DNA of 64,000 bases from DATARH01 sp035309005 (GTDB lineage: Bacteria > Pseudomonadota > Alphaproteobacteria > ATCC43930 > CGMCC-115725): positions 1-64,000 of the forward strand of contig DATGFP010000023.1 of assembly GCA_035309005.1 (NCBI GenBank). The letters run 5' to 3'. The translations under genes were made by a program, and so were the position numbers. The notes beneath the pieces were generated by a model. That model did not search any database, was not told the DNA's origin, and saw only the letters and a list, made by a program, of their open reading frames with translations. Of this stretch, positions 1-7,503 are shown in pieces; the stretch's first letter is position 1, and each line of letters opens with the position of its first letter.

Positions 1-144
1 GGCGGCGTGGTTCGCGAACTTTACGATATTGCCTGCCTGCCCGGCCGGCGCGCGCCGATGGCAATCGGATTCGCACAGGATCAAATAAACCGGCTGATCC
101 AGCGCGGCCCAACCGCAAGCCTGTCCGAACTGCTGGCGGATTAA
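1..144 (+). CDS. C-terminal tail of an unidentified protein, cut by the window edge
   Basis: Frame 1 is open from the window edge to a TAA at 142-144 and gives the last 47 residues of a protein. The tail contains LYDIACLPGRR and ends SELLAD; I do not recognise the family. The stop codon lies directly against the left inverted repeat of the insertion sequence that starts at 145. The triplet on the other side of the element, 1077-1079, is TGA. Both read as stop in this frame, so the insertion probably did not shorten the protein. Upstream sequence is needed to say more. Confidence 0.55.
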   Translation, partial: GGVVRELYDIACLPGRRAPMAIGFAQDQINRLIQRGPTASLSELLAD

Positions 145-1076
145 GAGTCTGTCCAAAAAGGTCATGGTCTGGCGAGGCGTCGTAGCATGAGCTTGATCAT
201 GGCGAGGTAGATGAGGGCCTTGGCGGTGGCTGCGAGGTTCTCGAAGTCGCGGGCGAGCCTGCGGTTTCGGCTGATCCAGGCGAGAGTGCGCTCGACGATC
301 CAGCGCTTGGCCTCGACAACAAAGCCGGTGCGATCGGAGCGTTTGATGATCTCGATGCGCCAGTGGCCGGAGCGGCGAGCGGTTTGGCGGACACGCGGCC
401 CCTGGTATCCGGCATCGGCGAAGATCGTCGTGACGAATGGAAAGCGCCGCCGCACCGCTTTGGTCAGGACGAGCGCCGCGCCGTCGCGGTCCTGGACGCT
501 CGCCGCATGGACGACGGCAGCGAGCAGAAGGCCCTGGTGGTCGGTGAGGATATGGCGCTTGATCCCCTTGATCTTCTTGCCCGCGTCGAACCCGACCGGG
601 TCGATCGAGCGCCCCCTTTTTGCATCGACTTGGTGCTCTGGCTGTCGAGAAGAGCAGCCGAGGGGCTGGCTTCGCGGCCTTCCTGTTCGCGCACCGCGAC
701 ATAGAGTGCGTCGTGGATATGCGCCAGCGTGCCGTCCCAGGCCCACAACTCGAAATAGCTGTGCACTGTGCTCTTGGGCGGAAAATCCTTGGGCAGGTGT
801 CGCCACGGACAGCCGGTCTCCAGGACGTAGAGCAACCCGCCGATCACCGCACGGATGTCGACCTCGCGCGGGCGACCGCCGCGTTTCGCTGGCGGGATCA
901 GCGGTGCAAGGATCGCCCATTCGCCGGCTGTCAGATCACTCGGATAATCGCAGCCTGGATCGGTCATACCGCGCTCGGCTTTCCTTCGTCCACATCTGGT
1001 GTCCCCCTCCAACTCCTGGCACCAGATATCGAATCACAACCGCCCCTCCCGACTCAACTTCTTTCAGGACGGGCTC
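145..1076 (-). mobile_element. IS5-family insertion sequence, about 930 bp
   Basis: The element is bounded by imperfect inverted repeats at 145-161 and 1060-1076. Both begin GAG and share GTCC in the middle, with 12 of 17 positions matching. It carries a single transposase region on the minus strand. The flanking triplets are TAA (142-144) and TGA (1077-1079). IS1031-type members of IS5 duplicate a TNA target, so this fits the target pattern but is not an identical duplication. The size agrees with that subgroup. The element separates an unidentified upstream gene from two AT-rich exported genes and lies within the presumed island next to tRNA-Thr. Confidence 0.8.
162..967 (-). pseudogene. 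IS5-family transposase in two frames (frameshifted or programmed)
   Basis: The N-terminal part starts at an ATG at 967 (MTDPGCDYPSDLTAGEW) and contains the first catalytic Asp in LLDSQSTK. The C-terminal part is read in the -1 frame and contains the second Asp in FADAGYQG and the Glu in RWIVERTLAW, completing the DDE triad. The switch is needed at the run of five A then five G (minus strand, + positions 612-621), where the N-terminal frame reads KGG and then loses homology. An alternative ATG at 1012 adds 15 residues. This is either a decayed gene or a programmed -1 frameshift, which occurs in some IS5 subgroups. The homopolymer run is a natural slippage site, so I cannot decide from one copy. 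Confidence 0.75.
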
Positions 1077-1124
1077 TGAGGTTCTACTGGTGATTTTGCT
1101 AAACGACTGTTACTCTATCAATTA

Positions 1125-1934
1125 ATGGCCAGTCGCTGGGTCAGCTTGCGGATGCAAACGAAGGCTCGGTCAGTCACGCAGTCTTTGATCGCGGCAGCAG
1201 TCGCGACGACACTCAGTGTCGTCCCCACGCTATCATTCTCCGGTGGCCTTTTCGGCAACATTACCCGGGAAGTTGGTTCATGCTTAAGTGGGGGCTGCGA
1301 TGTTATTTGGCATGCCAACCAACGAATTGACGACAGTATAGCATCTAAATTTCGCAGTGCTGCTGATCCCGTAAAGCAGGCGGTTGAAGAAGCTTCTGAC
1401 CACGTTCTCCAAGACCAGCTTCTATTTCTTGACCGGGTGGACGCACTCAGCGTAAAACATGAAGATCGAATTGCCGAAATTCTAACACGAGCAATGGAAG
1501 AAGCTGACAGCGATGCTGATCACATCGGCCACGATATAAAAAATGTAGCAGACGACGCATTTGACAATTATCACTGCGCTATTACTTCTACCTTTGAACA
1601 AGCGCAGCAATTCATTGATAATAATTTTCGTATTTTTGGAGGCATAAGAGACAAGCTAGTTAATTTATTCAACAAGCAGGCGCGTTCCTGTCCTGCTATC
1701 CAGCCAGGAAATTTTTCGACCGTTTATGACAACGGAAAATGTCTCTTTGATATAAAGATGTCCGATCAGAAAAATTGGACTATCGAAAAAACGATGCAAT
1801 CTTATAGGGCTTTCCTAGAGTTCAATGCAATGACCGCATGCACAATTCAGAATAAGGACGTAAAAATTTCAGTACTTCAAAGTGCGCTCGCCTACGAAAA
1901 ACGTTACCATCTTTGGGAGCTTGCACTTCAATGA
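1125..1934 (+). CDS. Exported protein of unknown function, AT-rich
   Basis: This 269-residue protein starts at ATG 1125, or at ATG 1152, which gives a cleaner signal peptide (MQTKARS then a hydrophobic stretch ending near SFSGG). The mature part is rich in charged and amide residues and probably mostly helical up to about residue 190. It contains Cys residues in SCLSGGCDV, YHC, RSCP, GKCLF and TACT, suggesting disulphides outside the cytoplasm. Base composition is far lower in GC than the core genome at either side. The next gene starts inside its stop codon (ATGA), so the two are translationally coupled. I recognise no family. The location beside an IS and a tRNA suggests horizontal acquisition. 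Confidence 0.65.
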   Translation: MASRWVSLRMQTKARSVTQSLIAAAVATTLSVVPTLSFSGGLFGNITREVGSCLSGGCDVIWHANQRIDDSIASKFRSAADPVKQAVEEASDHVLQDQLLFLDRVDALSVKHEDRIAEILTRAMEEADSDADHIGHDIKNVADDAFDNYHCAITSTFEQAQQFIDNNFRIFGGIRDKLVNLFNKQARSCPAIQPGNFSTVYDNGKCLFDIKMSDQKNWTIEKTMQSYRAFLEFNAMTACTIQNKDVKISVLQSALAYEKRYHLWELALQ

Positions 1935-2455
1935 TACAAGAAAACTATTTTTCCATAATAAAACTGAATCTGATAATCCTCATGATAATTGTTATATCGA
2001 CGACTTGTTCTTATGCCGACCCGGTTTGTAACGACAAAATGCCTCCTATGCAATGCGCGGAGGCGCAACTGTCAGCTATCGGACAGGCGTTGGGCAGTTA
2101 TAAGGCCGAGATTGAGAGTCTCAAAACGCAAATGCCTCAGATAGGAATAATGAGCTGTCAGACGAGCTTTACGGTTTCACCTAATCCTCCGGGTAAGAAG
2201 ATACCGGTGCGGTTCGAAAAAACTGACTGTGGCGGAATAGATTTACCCCAAAAAGACTGGACTTACACCGCAACGCTTGTAGGAACAGACATATGTGGGG
2301 GATTTTCAGAATACTGGATTGATCTTTCACGCATATACCCGACGATTACCTTCTTTGAGCCAGCCACTCGGTTTTGCGATGGAACAAGCAGTGCCCGGGT
2401 AGATGTAATCGCGGTACATAATGGAGCTTTTGGTGCTCCCTCATCGCAAAAATAA
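1931..2455 (+). CDS. Small exported Cys-rich protein of unknown function
   Basis: The ATG at 1931 overlaps the stop of the preceding gene as ATGA; a TTG at 1913 is in frame but less likely. The product is 174 residues. A strong hydrophobic segment (LNLIILMIIVISTTCSYA) reads as a signal peptide cut after YA. The mature protein has six or more Cys (VCNDK, QCAEAQ, MSCQTS, TDCGG, DICGG, RFCDG), consistent with a disulphide-bonded periplasmic or secreted protein. A short stretch around residues 45-65 could form a coiled helix before a probable beta-rich C-terminal part. Low GC like its partner. No family recognised; the pair probably acts together outside the cytoplasm. Confidence 0.65.
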   Translation: MIQENYFSIIKLNLIILMIIVISTTCSYADPVCNDKMPPMQCAEAQLSAIGQALGSYKAEIESLKTQMPQIGIMSCQTSFTVSPNPPGKKIPVRFEKTDCGGIDLPQKDWTYTATLVGTDICGGFSEYWIDLSRIYPTITFFEPATRFCDGTSSARVDVIAVHNGAFGAPSSQK

Positions 2456-2723
2456 CCGTTCGGCTGCTTAGTTAGTCGGGTGGTGACCACGGTAAGGGCC
2501 TACTCTGGCTTATGACGTTTGGAGCAGGCTCGCCCCTTCGAGCGTCTCACACAACAGCAGAGCGCGTCCCGCGAGGTCGGCGCTGTGCTCACCGAGCCCA
2601 TCTCGGCGTGGATCGGCTCCGAGCGGCCTCTTGATGAACAAGCGACCGCTCAGGTTTTGCTACCCCATTTGCTACCCTGATCCGCTTATTAGCCCCAGAT
2701 GATCGTAGAACCCCTTGAAAGGA
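2456..2723. other. Intergenic strip at the tRNA end of the island, possible gene remnant and attachment repeats
   Basis: No complete gene is seen. On the minus strand a frame is open between 2659 and a stop at 2510-2512, encoding about 49 residues including LGEHSADLAGRALLLCETLEG. It looks protein-like but has no start and may be the decayed end of a gene. At 2656-2665 and 2668-2677 the 10-mer TTTGCTACCC occurs twice with a 12-bp period, about 50 bp from the tRNA 3' end. Such short direct repeats next to a tRNA could be integrase arm sites; that is inference only. Confidence 0.35.
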
Positions 2724-2798
2724 TGGTGCCCCGAGTCTGATTTGAACAGACGACCTACCGCTTACGAAGCGGGTGCTCTACCGCTGAGCTATCGGGGC
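2724..2798 (-). tRNA. tRNA-Thr (anticodon CGT)
   Basis: The minus strand folds as a standard tRNA. The acceptor stem is GCCCCGA/TCGGGGC, there is a D arm with GGTAGAGC, and the anticodon stem CCCGC/GCGGG encloses the loop TTCGTAA with anticodon CGT at + positions 2764-2766. The T arm is GTCTG-TTCAAAT-CAGAC. The discriminator base is A and CCA is encoded (+ 2724-2726). The 3' end faces the AT-rich block at 1-2723, the usual orientation for island integration into a tRNA gene. Confidence 0.95.
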
Positions 2799-2822
2799 AA
2801 ATTCGCGCCGGCCTGAGGGGGC

Positions 2823-4271
2823 TTACTTATCCGATTGCGGCGTCGCCGCCAAGCCGCTCGGCGGCGATGGCCGAGCCGGCGCGTCAAGGCCCGGCAGCAT
2901 CAGCGGGGCGCTGGCGTCGGCGCTCGCCGCGACCGCCGGCCGCTGCACCCGAGGGGCGGTCCACTGCAATGTGTCGAAGCCGCCGCACTCGGGGCACAGC
3001 ACCTGCCATTGCGCGCTCTCGGCGCCGCAGTGGCTGCACACGTAGCAAGGGTCGGGCGAGGCGCCCAGCGCACGGTCGAGCCACTGGCGGGACGCCGCCG
3101 CATCGCCGTTCTCGCTCTCTTCGAGGCGAGCCATCAACAGGCACAGGCGGCGTGACGGCGCCGCGGACGCGGCGTCCGGCGATGACATGGCGACGAGCCC
3201 GAGATGCCGCCGCGCCTCGCCCCACAGCCGGGCCGCCAGGGCCGCCTCGGCGATCGCGAGGTGGCTTTCCGCGGCCTCCGGGTTGTGCGCGGCGAGACGC
3301 TGCAGCGCCGCGGCACGGCCAAGTGGCGTCGCATCGGGATTGATCTCGAGATAGAGGCGAGCGAGGTCGGGGTGCGGCGCCGTGCGCCAGGCGCGCTCGA
3401 TCGCCTTTGCCGCGGCGCGCCGCCGCCCCAGCGCGATCAGCAGCCGTGCGTGGTGACAGGCCGGCCCCGCGAGATCCGTGGCCAGCGCCTGTGCCCTGGC
3501 CGCCAGGCTCGCCGCCTCGCGGGAGGCGCCGTCGCGCTCGCGGGCGAGGCTCAGCTCGTAAAGCACAACCCCCTGGTGATGCCGGGCGCGCTCCTCCGGC
3601 AACGACCCCCGCCGGGCCGCCACCGCGAGGGTATCGCGCGCCGCCTGCCAATCGCCGGCGCGAGCCTCGAGCACCAAGAGACTGTCGACCAGCCAGCGCG
3701 CGTCCGGGCGCAGCCGCCGGGCGCGTTCTGCGAGGCGTAGCGCGGTGTCGTCCTCGCCGGACCGCAGCGCCTGGCCGATCAGCCCGCGAAGGCCGAGAAA
3801 CTCGCTCTCCGGCCGCTCCAGCAGCGCCGTGTAGGCACGCCGAGCCGCCGCCGTCTTGCCCAGGCGCTGCGCCGCCTCGGCGGCAAGCAGCAGAGCGACC
3901 GGCGCGCCGTCGAGCAGCGTCTCGGCGCGGCGCGCGGCGAGCCGAGCTTCGGCCGCTTGTCCCGCCGCCAGCGCGACGACGGCGCTGGTCAGCGCCGCCT
4001 CGCCGCGGCGCCGGCGGCGCGTCTCGCGGCGGCGCCGGAAATTGCGCGGCAGGCGCCGCAGTGCGCCGACCAGCGTTACCAAGAGCGCCCCGAGCATGAC
4101 GACAAGCCCGACCGCCGCGGCCAGCACCCCGACCGAGGTGTCGACCTGCCAGCCTTGCCAGACGATCTCGACCCGTCCCGGATGATCGGAGAAAAACGCC
4201 GCGCCGGCGACCACCGCGGCGATCAGCACGAGGCCGACGACAACCCGCCACGCGATGATCAACGCGCGCAT
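2823..4271 (-). CDS. hemY: HemY-type membrane TPR protein with C-terminal zinc ribbon
   Basis: The start is ATG 4271 (MRALIIAWRVVVGLVLIAAVV), only two bases after the stop of the upstream gene, so the genes are cotranscribed. The 482-residue product has two N-terminal membrane segments (about residues 5-27 and 45-68), a basic Arg-rich stretch, and then a long Ala/Arg-rich helical region typical of TPR repeats. Near the C-terminus is a CxxC...CxxC cluster (CYVCSHCG and LCPECGG), a rubredoxin-like metal site also seen in the LapB family. HemY proteins are found next to hemD in proteobacteria. Their role in haem synthesis is not that of protoporphyrinogen oxidase, despite the old name, and remains uncertain. 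Confidence 0.85.
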   Translation of the reverse strand: MRALIIAWRVVVGLVLIAAVVAGAAFFSDHPGRVEIVWQGWQVDTSVGVLAAAVGLVVMLGALLVTLVGALRRLPRNFRRRRETRRRRRGEAALTSAVVALAAGQAAEARLAARRAETLLDGAPVALLLAAEAAQRLGKTAAARRAYTALLERPESEFLGLRGLIGQALRSGEDDTALRLAERARRLRPDARWLVDSLLVLEARAGDWQAARDTLAVAARRGSLPEERARHHQGVVLYELSLARERDGASREAASLAARAQALATDLAGPACHHARLLIALGRRRAAAKAIERAWRTAPHPDLARLYLEINPDATPLGRAAALQRLAAHNPEAAESHLAIAEAALAARLWGEARRHLGLVAMSSPDAASAAPSRRLCLLMARLEESENGDAAASRQWLDRALGASPDPCYVCSHCGAESAQWQVLCPECGGFDTLQWTAPRVQRPAVAASADASAPLMLPGLDAPARPSPPSGLAATPQSDK

Positions 4272-4273
4272 CG

Positions 4274-5350
4274 TCAGTTGGGCGAAGTAGGCGCGGCGGC
4301 CGGGTTCCCCACTTTCGCCAGCAGCAGCGCTTCGATGCGATGCAGCGCCGCCTCGACCGCCAGGCGCGCTTTCGCCATGCGCAGCCACGGCGCGGCCGCT
4401 TGCGCCGCGGCATCGGTCAGCCTGTCAAGCGCGGCTACCGCCGCACCGAGATCACCGCCGGCCAACGCCCGCTCGGCATTTTTGATGGCGGCATCCGGGC
4501 CGGCCGGGTTGCCGGCGCCGTCGATGCGGCGAACCGTGACCAGGCCGCGCAAACGGGCGAGCGCCGCGTCGGTCCAGCCCGCTGCGGCGGGCGGCGCCGG
4601 TGGTGCGGCGACCGAGACTGCCACCTCGCGCAGCTGCGCGGCGAGCACCGCATGGCTCGCCACGCCGCTCGCCGCGCTTTCCGCCAGTGGCGCCGCAGCC
4701 TCCGCAATATCGGGCCGGCCGGGGGCAAGCGCCATCAGCGCCCGGTATTCCGTCGCGAACGGCCGCCCTGCCGCCACCGCGTCGCGGATCTGCAGCAACG
4801 CCACGACGAGGCCGGCTTCCGACGTATCGATCGCCCTTTGGTCGCGGACGGTCTTGTCGAGCGCGGTGAGCCGGTTCGTCAAATCGCCATTGGCGGCGGT
4901 CTGGGCCTGAACAATTTTGTCGAGCGCCGCGCTGCGCGCCTCCAGGTCCGCAGTGGCACGCGACAGCTTGGCCAACTGCTCGCGCAGATCGGCGATGTCG
5001 CCCGACGGCGCGGCGGGTCGCGCTTCCAGCGCCGCCAGCCGCCGCTCGAAAGGCTGCAGCGCCGCATTCACCGCCGCCGCCTCGATGTTGCTGTGCCGCT
5101 GGGCTTGCTGCTGCTGGGCGGCCGCCAGCCGGTCGATGCGGGCGGCGATTGCCGTGTCGTCGGGCCGCGAGCCGGCGTCCCACGGCAGCAGCGGCACCCA
5201 GTAGGGACCGCTCACGACCAGCAGCACGACGAGCAGCAAGGCGCCGGCCAGCGCGAACGCAACGCCCCGCCAGCGCGGCGCCGATGGCGCAACCGGCGTG
5301 CTTGACGGCGGTTCGCTTGCCAGTGGGGTGTCTTCCCGCGGCTCGCTCAT
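4274..5350 (-). CDS. Mitofilin-like (COG4223-type) membrane protein between hemD and hemY
   Basis: This 358-residue protein has an N-terminal Pro/Ser-rich cytoplasmic tail, one transmembrane helix at about residues 30-50 (VAFALAGALLLVVLLVVSG), a long coiled-coil region at about 70-180, and a C-terminal Ala-rich helical domain. This architecture and the position between hemD and hemY match the alphaproteobacterial relatives of mitochondrial Mic60/mitofilin. Those proteins are anchored in the inner membrane and shape the envelope. The ATG at 5350 overlaps the hemD stop (ATGA), indicating translational coupling. Assignment rests on architecture and context, because coiled coils are hard to place by motif. 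Confidence 0.8.
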   Translation of the reverse strand: MSEPREDTPLASEPPSSTPVAPSAPRWRGVAFALAGALLLVVLLVVSGPYWVPLLPWDAGSRPDDTAIAARIDRLAAAQQQQAQRHSNIEAAAVNAALQPFERRLAALEARPAAPSGDIADLREQLAKLSRATADLEARSAALDKIVQAQTAANGDLTNRLTALDKTVRDQRAIDTSEAGLVVALLQIRDAVAAGRPFATEYRALMALAPGRPDIAEAAAPLAESAASGVASHAVLAAQLREVAVSVAAPPAPPAAAGWTDAALARLRGLVTVRRIDGAGNPAGPDAAIKNAERALAGGDLGAAVAALDRLTDAAAQAAAPWLRMAKARLAVEAALHRIEALLLAKVGNPAAAPTSPN

Positions 5351-6093
5351 GCCGACTGCCGCTCGGCCAAGAGGCCGTCGAGCGCCGCCAACAGGCCTTC
5401 CTGGTGTGGCCGCTCGGCGATGCAGCGCGCGCGAAAGCGCAGCGGGTCGAGCGCCGCGTCGGCGGCGGCGCTGATCGAGACGGCGGCGCTGAACCTTGTC
5501 GCATCCACAAGGCCGGCGCAGGCGGCCAGCCGCGCGAAGATCGCGGCCGTGCGCGGCGAGAAGAACAGCGCGAAATCGACGATGCCGGCGGCCAGCGCAC
5601 CGGCCGTCGCGGCGCTCAGCCGGGCCACCGGGCGCGCCTCGTACAGCACCGCGCGCTCGACCGTAAAGCCGGCGGCGCGCAATTCGCCGGCAAGATCGCC
5701 CGCGAGCGCGGTGCCGGCGATTTGCAGCACCGGACCGCCGGCTGGCCTTAGCCGCTCGCGCACCAGGCGCGCCAGATCGGGGACCGCCCCGCCGGCACTC
5801 TCGACCCGAAGAAATCCCTCGGCGCGAGCCCGCGCCGCGGTCGCGTCGCCGACCGCGAACAGCGGCACCGCGCGCTCCCCGCACAATCTCGCCAGCGCCC
5901 GGACACCGTTGGCGCTGGTGCACAAAACCGCCTGCACCCCGGCCAGATCGGGCGGTGGATCGTTGCGGTAGCTGATGTCGAGCAGCGGCTCGACGATCGC
6001 CTCGACGCCGCGCGCCGCGAGCGCCTGCGACAGCGCGCCGGCCTCGGCGTGCGGCCGGGTCACCAGGGCGCGAAGGCGGTGGCTGCTCTTCAT
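5347..6093 (-). CDS. hemD: Uroporphyrinogen-III synthase
   Basis: This 248-residue protein has the usual length and layout of HemD. The N-terminal half opens with LRALVTRPHAEAGALSQAL and includes VLCTSANGVRAL. The second half includes GPVLQIAGTALAGDLAGEL and the FFSPRTAAIFARL segment typical of the family. The enzyme closes hydroxymethylbilane into uroporphyrinogen III in the cytoplasm, on the route to haem and corrinoids. It leads a tight minus-strand operon with the mitofilin-like gene and hemY. hemC, often adjacent in alphaproteobacteria, is not here, and tsaD-gpsA, which often lies next to this cluster, is about 36 kb away, so the ancestral block has been split. Confidence 0.88.
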   Translation of the reverse strand: MKSSHRLRALVTRPHAEAGALSQALAARGVEAIVEPLLDISYRNDPPPDLAGVQAVLCTSANGVRALARLCGERAVPLFAVGDATAARARAEGFLRVESAGGAVPDLARLVRERLRPAGGPVLQIAGTALAGDLAGELRAAGFTVERAVLYEARPVARLSAATAGALAAGIVDFALFFSPRTAAIFARLAACAGLVDATRFSAAVSISAAADAALDPLRFRARCIAERPHQEGLLAALDGLLAERQSA

Positions 6094-6256
6094 CCGCTTT
6101 CATCGCCCAAGATCGGCACGCTGACAAGGCTTTGCGGCAGAGCGCGCGCATGGCAGGAGAGGCCCATCTGCGCCATAATCGGGAGAGGCGTACGGAGGCT
6201 GCCATGGCGTTGAGGATGGCGACGATTACCGCCGGCGCGCGCGGGCGGGCGACGGC

Positions 6257-6880
6257 GTGACGACGCTTCCCGATCCGCCGTTCCTCGTCATCTCCGATCG
6301 CCGCCAGGCGCGCCTGCCGCTCGCGGCGACCGCCGAGGCGGCGTTTCGGGCTGGTTGCCGCTGGTTCAGCCTGCGCGAGAAGGATCTGCCTGGCGACGAG
6401 CGCCGCGCGCTGCTGCGCACGCTGGTTGGGCTTGGGCATCGATACGGCGCCACCGTCACCGCGCACGAGGATATCGCGGCGGTCGTCGCGACCGGCGCCG
6501 ACGGGGTTCACCTGCCGGGCGGCGGCGACCCGGGGGCGGCGCGGCGGCGGCTGCCGTCAGGCCTGATCGGCGTCTCGGCGCACTCCCCCGCCGAGGCCGC
6601 GGCGCAGCTCGCGGCGGGCGCCGATTACGCGACGCTGAGCCCGATTTTCCTGACCGAGAGCAAGCCTGGATACGGCCCCGCGGTCGGGCTCGAGGCGCTC
6701 GCCGCGGCGGCACGCCTCGCGCCCGGGCCGATCGTCGCGCTCGGCGGCATCGGCCACGACAATGTCGCCGCCTGTCTTGCCGCCGGGGCGCGCGGCATCG
6801 CGGTGATGGGCGAGATCATGCGCGCAAGCGATCCGGAGGCCGCGGTGCGCGGCCTCCTCGCCGCTCTTGGCGCGCGATGA
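6257..6880 (+). CDS. thiE: Thiamine-phosphate synthase
   Basis: This 207-residue TIM-barrel protein starts at GTG 6257. Family signatures are visible in order: the phosphate-region REKDL near residue 39, AHEDIAA, GADGVHLPG near residue 80, LSPIFLTESKPGYGP near residue 130 (the pyrophosphate/substrate loop), and IVALGGIG near residue 165. It joins HMP-PP and thiazole phosphate to make thiamine phosphate. It stands apart from the other thiamine genes at 25.4-28.2 kb and has no riboswitch that I can see, so its supply may not be under the same feedback. The start of the barrel reads ISDR where many homologues have TD, a mild variation. TenI-like paralogues are the main alternative. Confidence 0.85.
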   Translation: MTTLPDPPFLVISDRRQARLPLAATAEAAFRAGCRWFSLREKDLPGDERRALLRTLVGLGHRYGATVTAHEDIAAVVATGADGVHLPGGGDPGAARRRLPSGLIGVSAHSPAEAAAQLAAGADYATLSPIFLTESKPGYGPAVGLEALAAAARLAPGPIVALGGIGHDNVAACLAAGARGIAVMGEIMRASDPEAAVRGLLAALGAR

Positions 6881-6906
6881 CCCAGCCCGTTCAGCCCGAA
6901 GACGCC

Positions 6907-7311
6907 TCAGGCCTCGGCGTGGCCCGCCGGCGCCACCTCGTCCTTGTGAAAGTCGAACTCGACCTTGGCGCCGCACGGGTCAAGGAAGAACAGCTGCCAG
7001 ATGCCGCCTCCCGCCAGCCGGCGCAATTCATAGTCGATGTTGCGGCTCTTCAGCTTCGCGACGGTGCCGGGCAGATCCTTCGCGCTGAACGCCATGTGGT
7101 CGAGCACCCCGGCGCGGTCGCCCTCGGGGAGGTGGTCGCGGTGAATGACGTGGAGGATCGGGGTCTCGCCGGCATAGAGCCACCAGCCGGGGAACTGGAA
7201 CGGCGGGCGCCAGCCGACCTTCAGCCCGCCCAGGAAATCGACATAAAATTCGCGGGTCGCCTCTAGGTCGTCGCTCAACACGGTAAAGTGGTTCATCGCG
7301 GTAACGCTCAT
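6907..7311 (-). CDS. VOC-superfamily (glyoxalase/dioxygenase fold) protein
   Basis: This 134-residue protein has one vicinal-oxygen-chelate module pair. Its plausible metal ligands are His in AMNHFTVL (residue 8), His in DHMAFSAKDL (about 72), and Glu in KVEFDFHKD (about 118). The central part includes FYVDFLGGLKVGWRPPF. Such proteins include glyoxalases, extradiol dioxygenases and fosfomycin/bleomycin resistance proteins, and the substrate cannot be told here. It is convergent with thiE and followed by a divergent histidine kinase gene, so it is probably monocistronic. Confidence 0.8.
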   Translation of the reverse strand: MSVTAMNHFTVLSDDLEATREFYVDFLGGLKVGWRPPFQFPGWWLYAGETPILHVIHRDHLPEGDRAGVLDHMAFSAKDLPGTVAKLKSRNIDYELRRLAGGGIWQLFFLDPCGAKVEFDFHKDEVAPAGHAEA

Positions 7312-7503
7312 CCGGGCTCTCCTGCCTAATCCGAACCGGTTGTTCCGTTAGAAGAAATGGCGCAACGACCGGCTCGCGTCAATCGCACAGCGCGGCGCGG
7401 TCGGCGGCACCTCGCCGGCGCCGGAACGGGCAGCCAGCCGGGCCGTCCATTGATTATTAAGCAAATCGCGCGAAAACTGTGGGACTTCGCGACGGAGACA
7501 GCG

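Noticed and set aside
4274..6511. Long form of the mitofilin-like protein starting at 6511
   Set aside because: The extension runs through hemD in another frame. The natural ATG at 5350 overlaps the hemD stop and begins a typical membrane protein.
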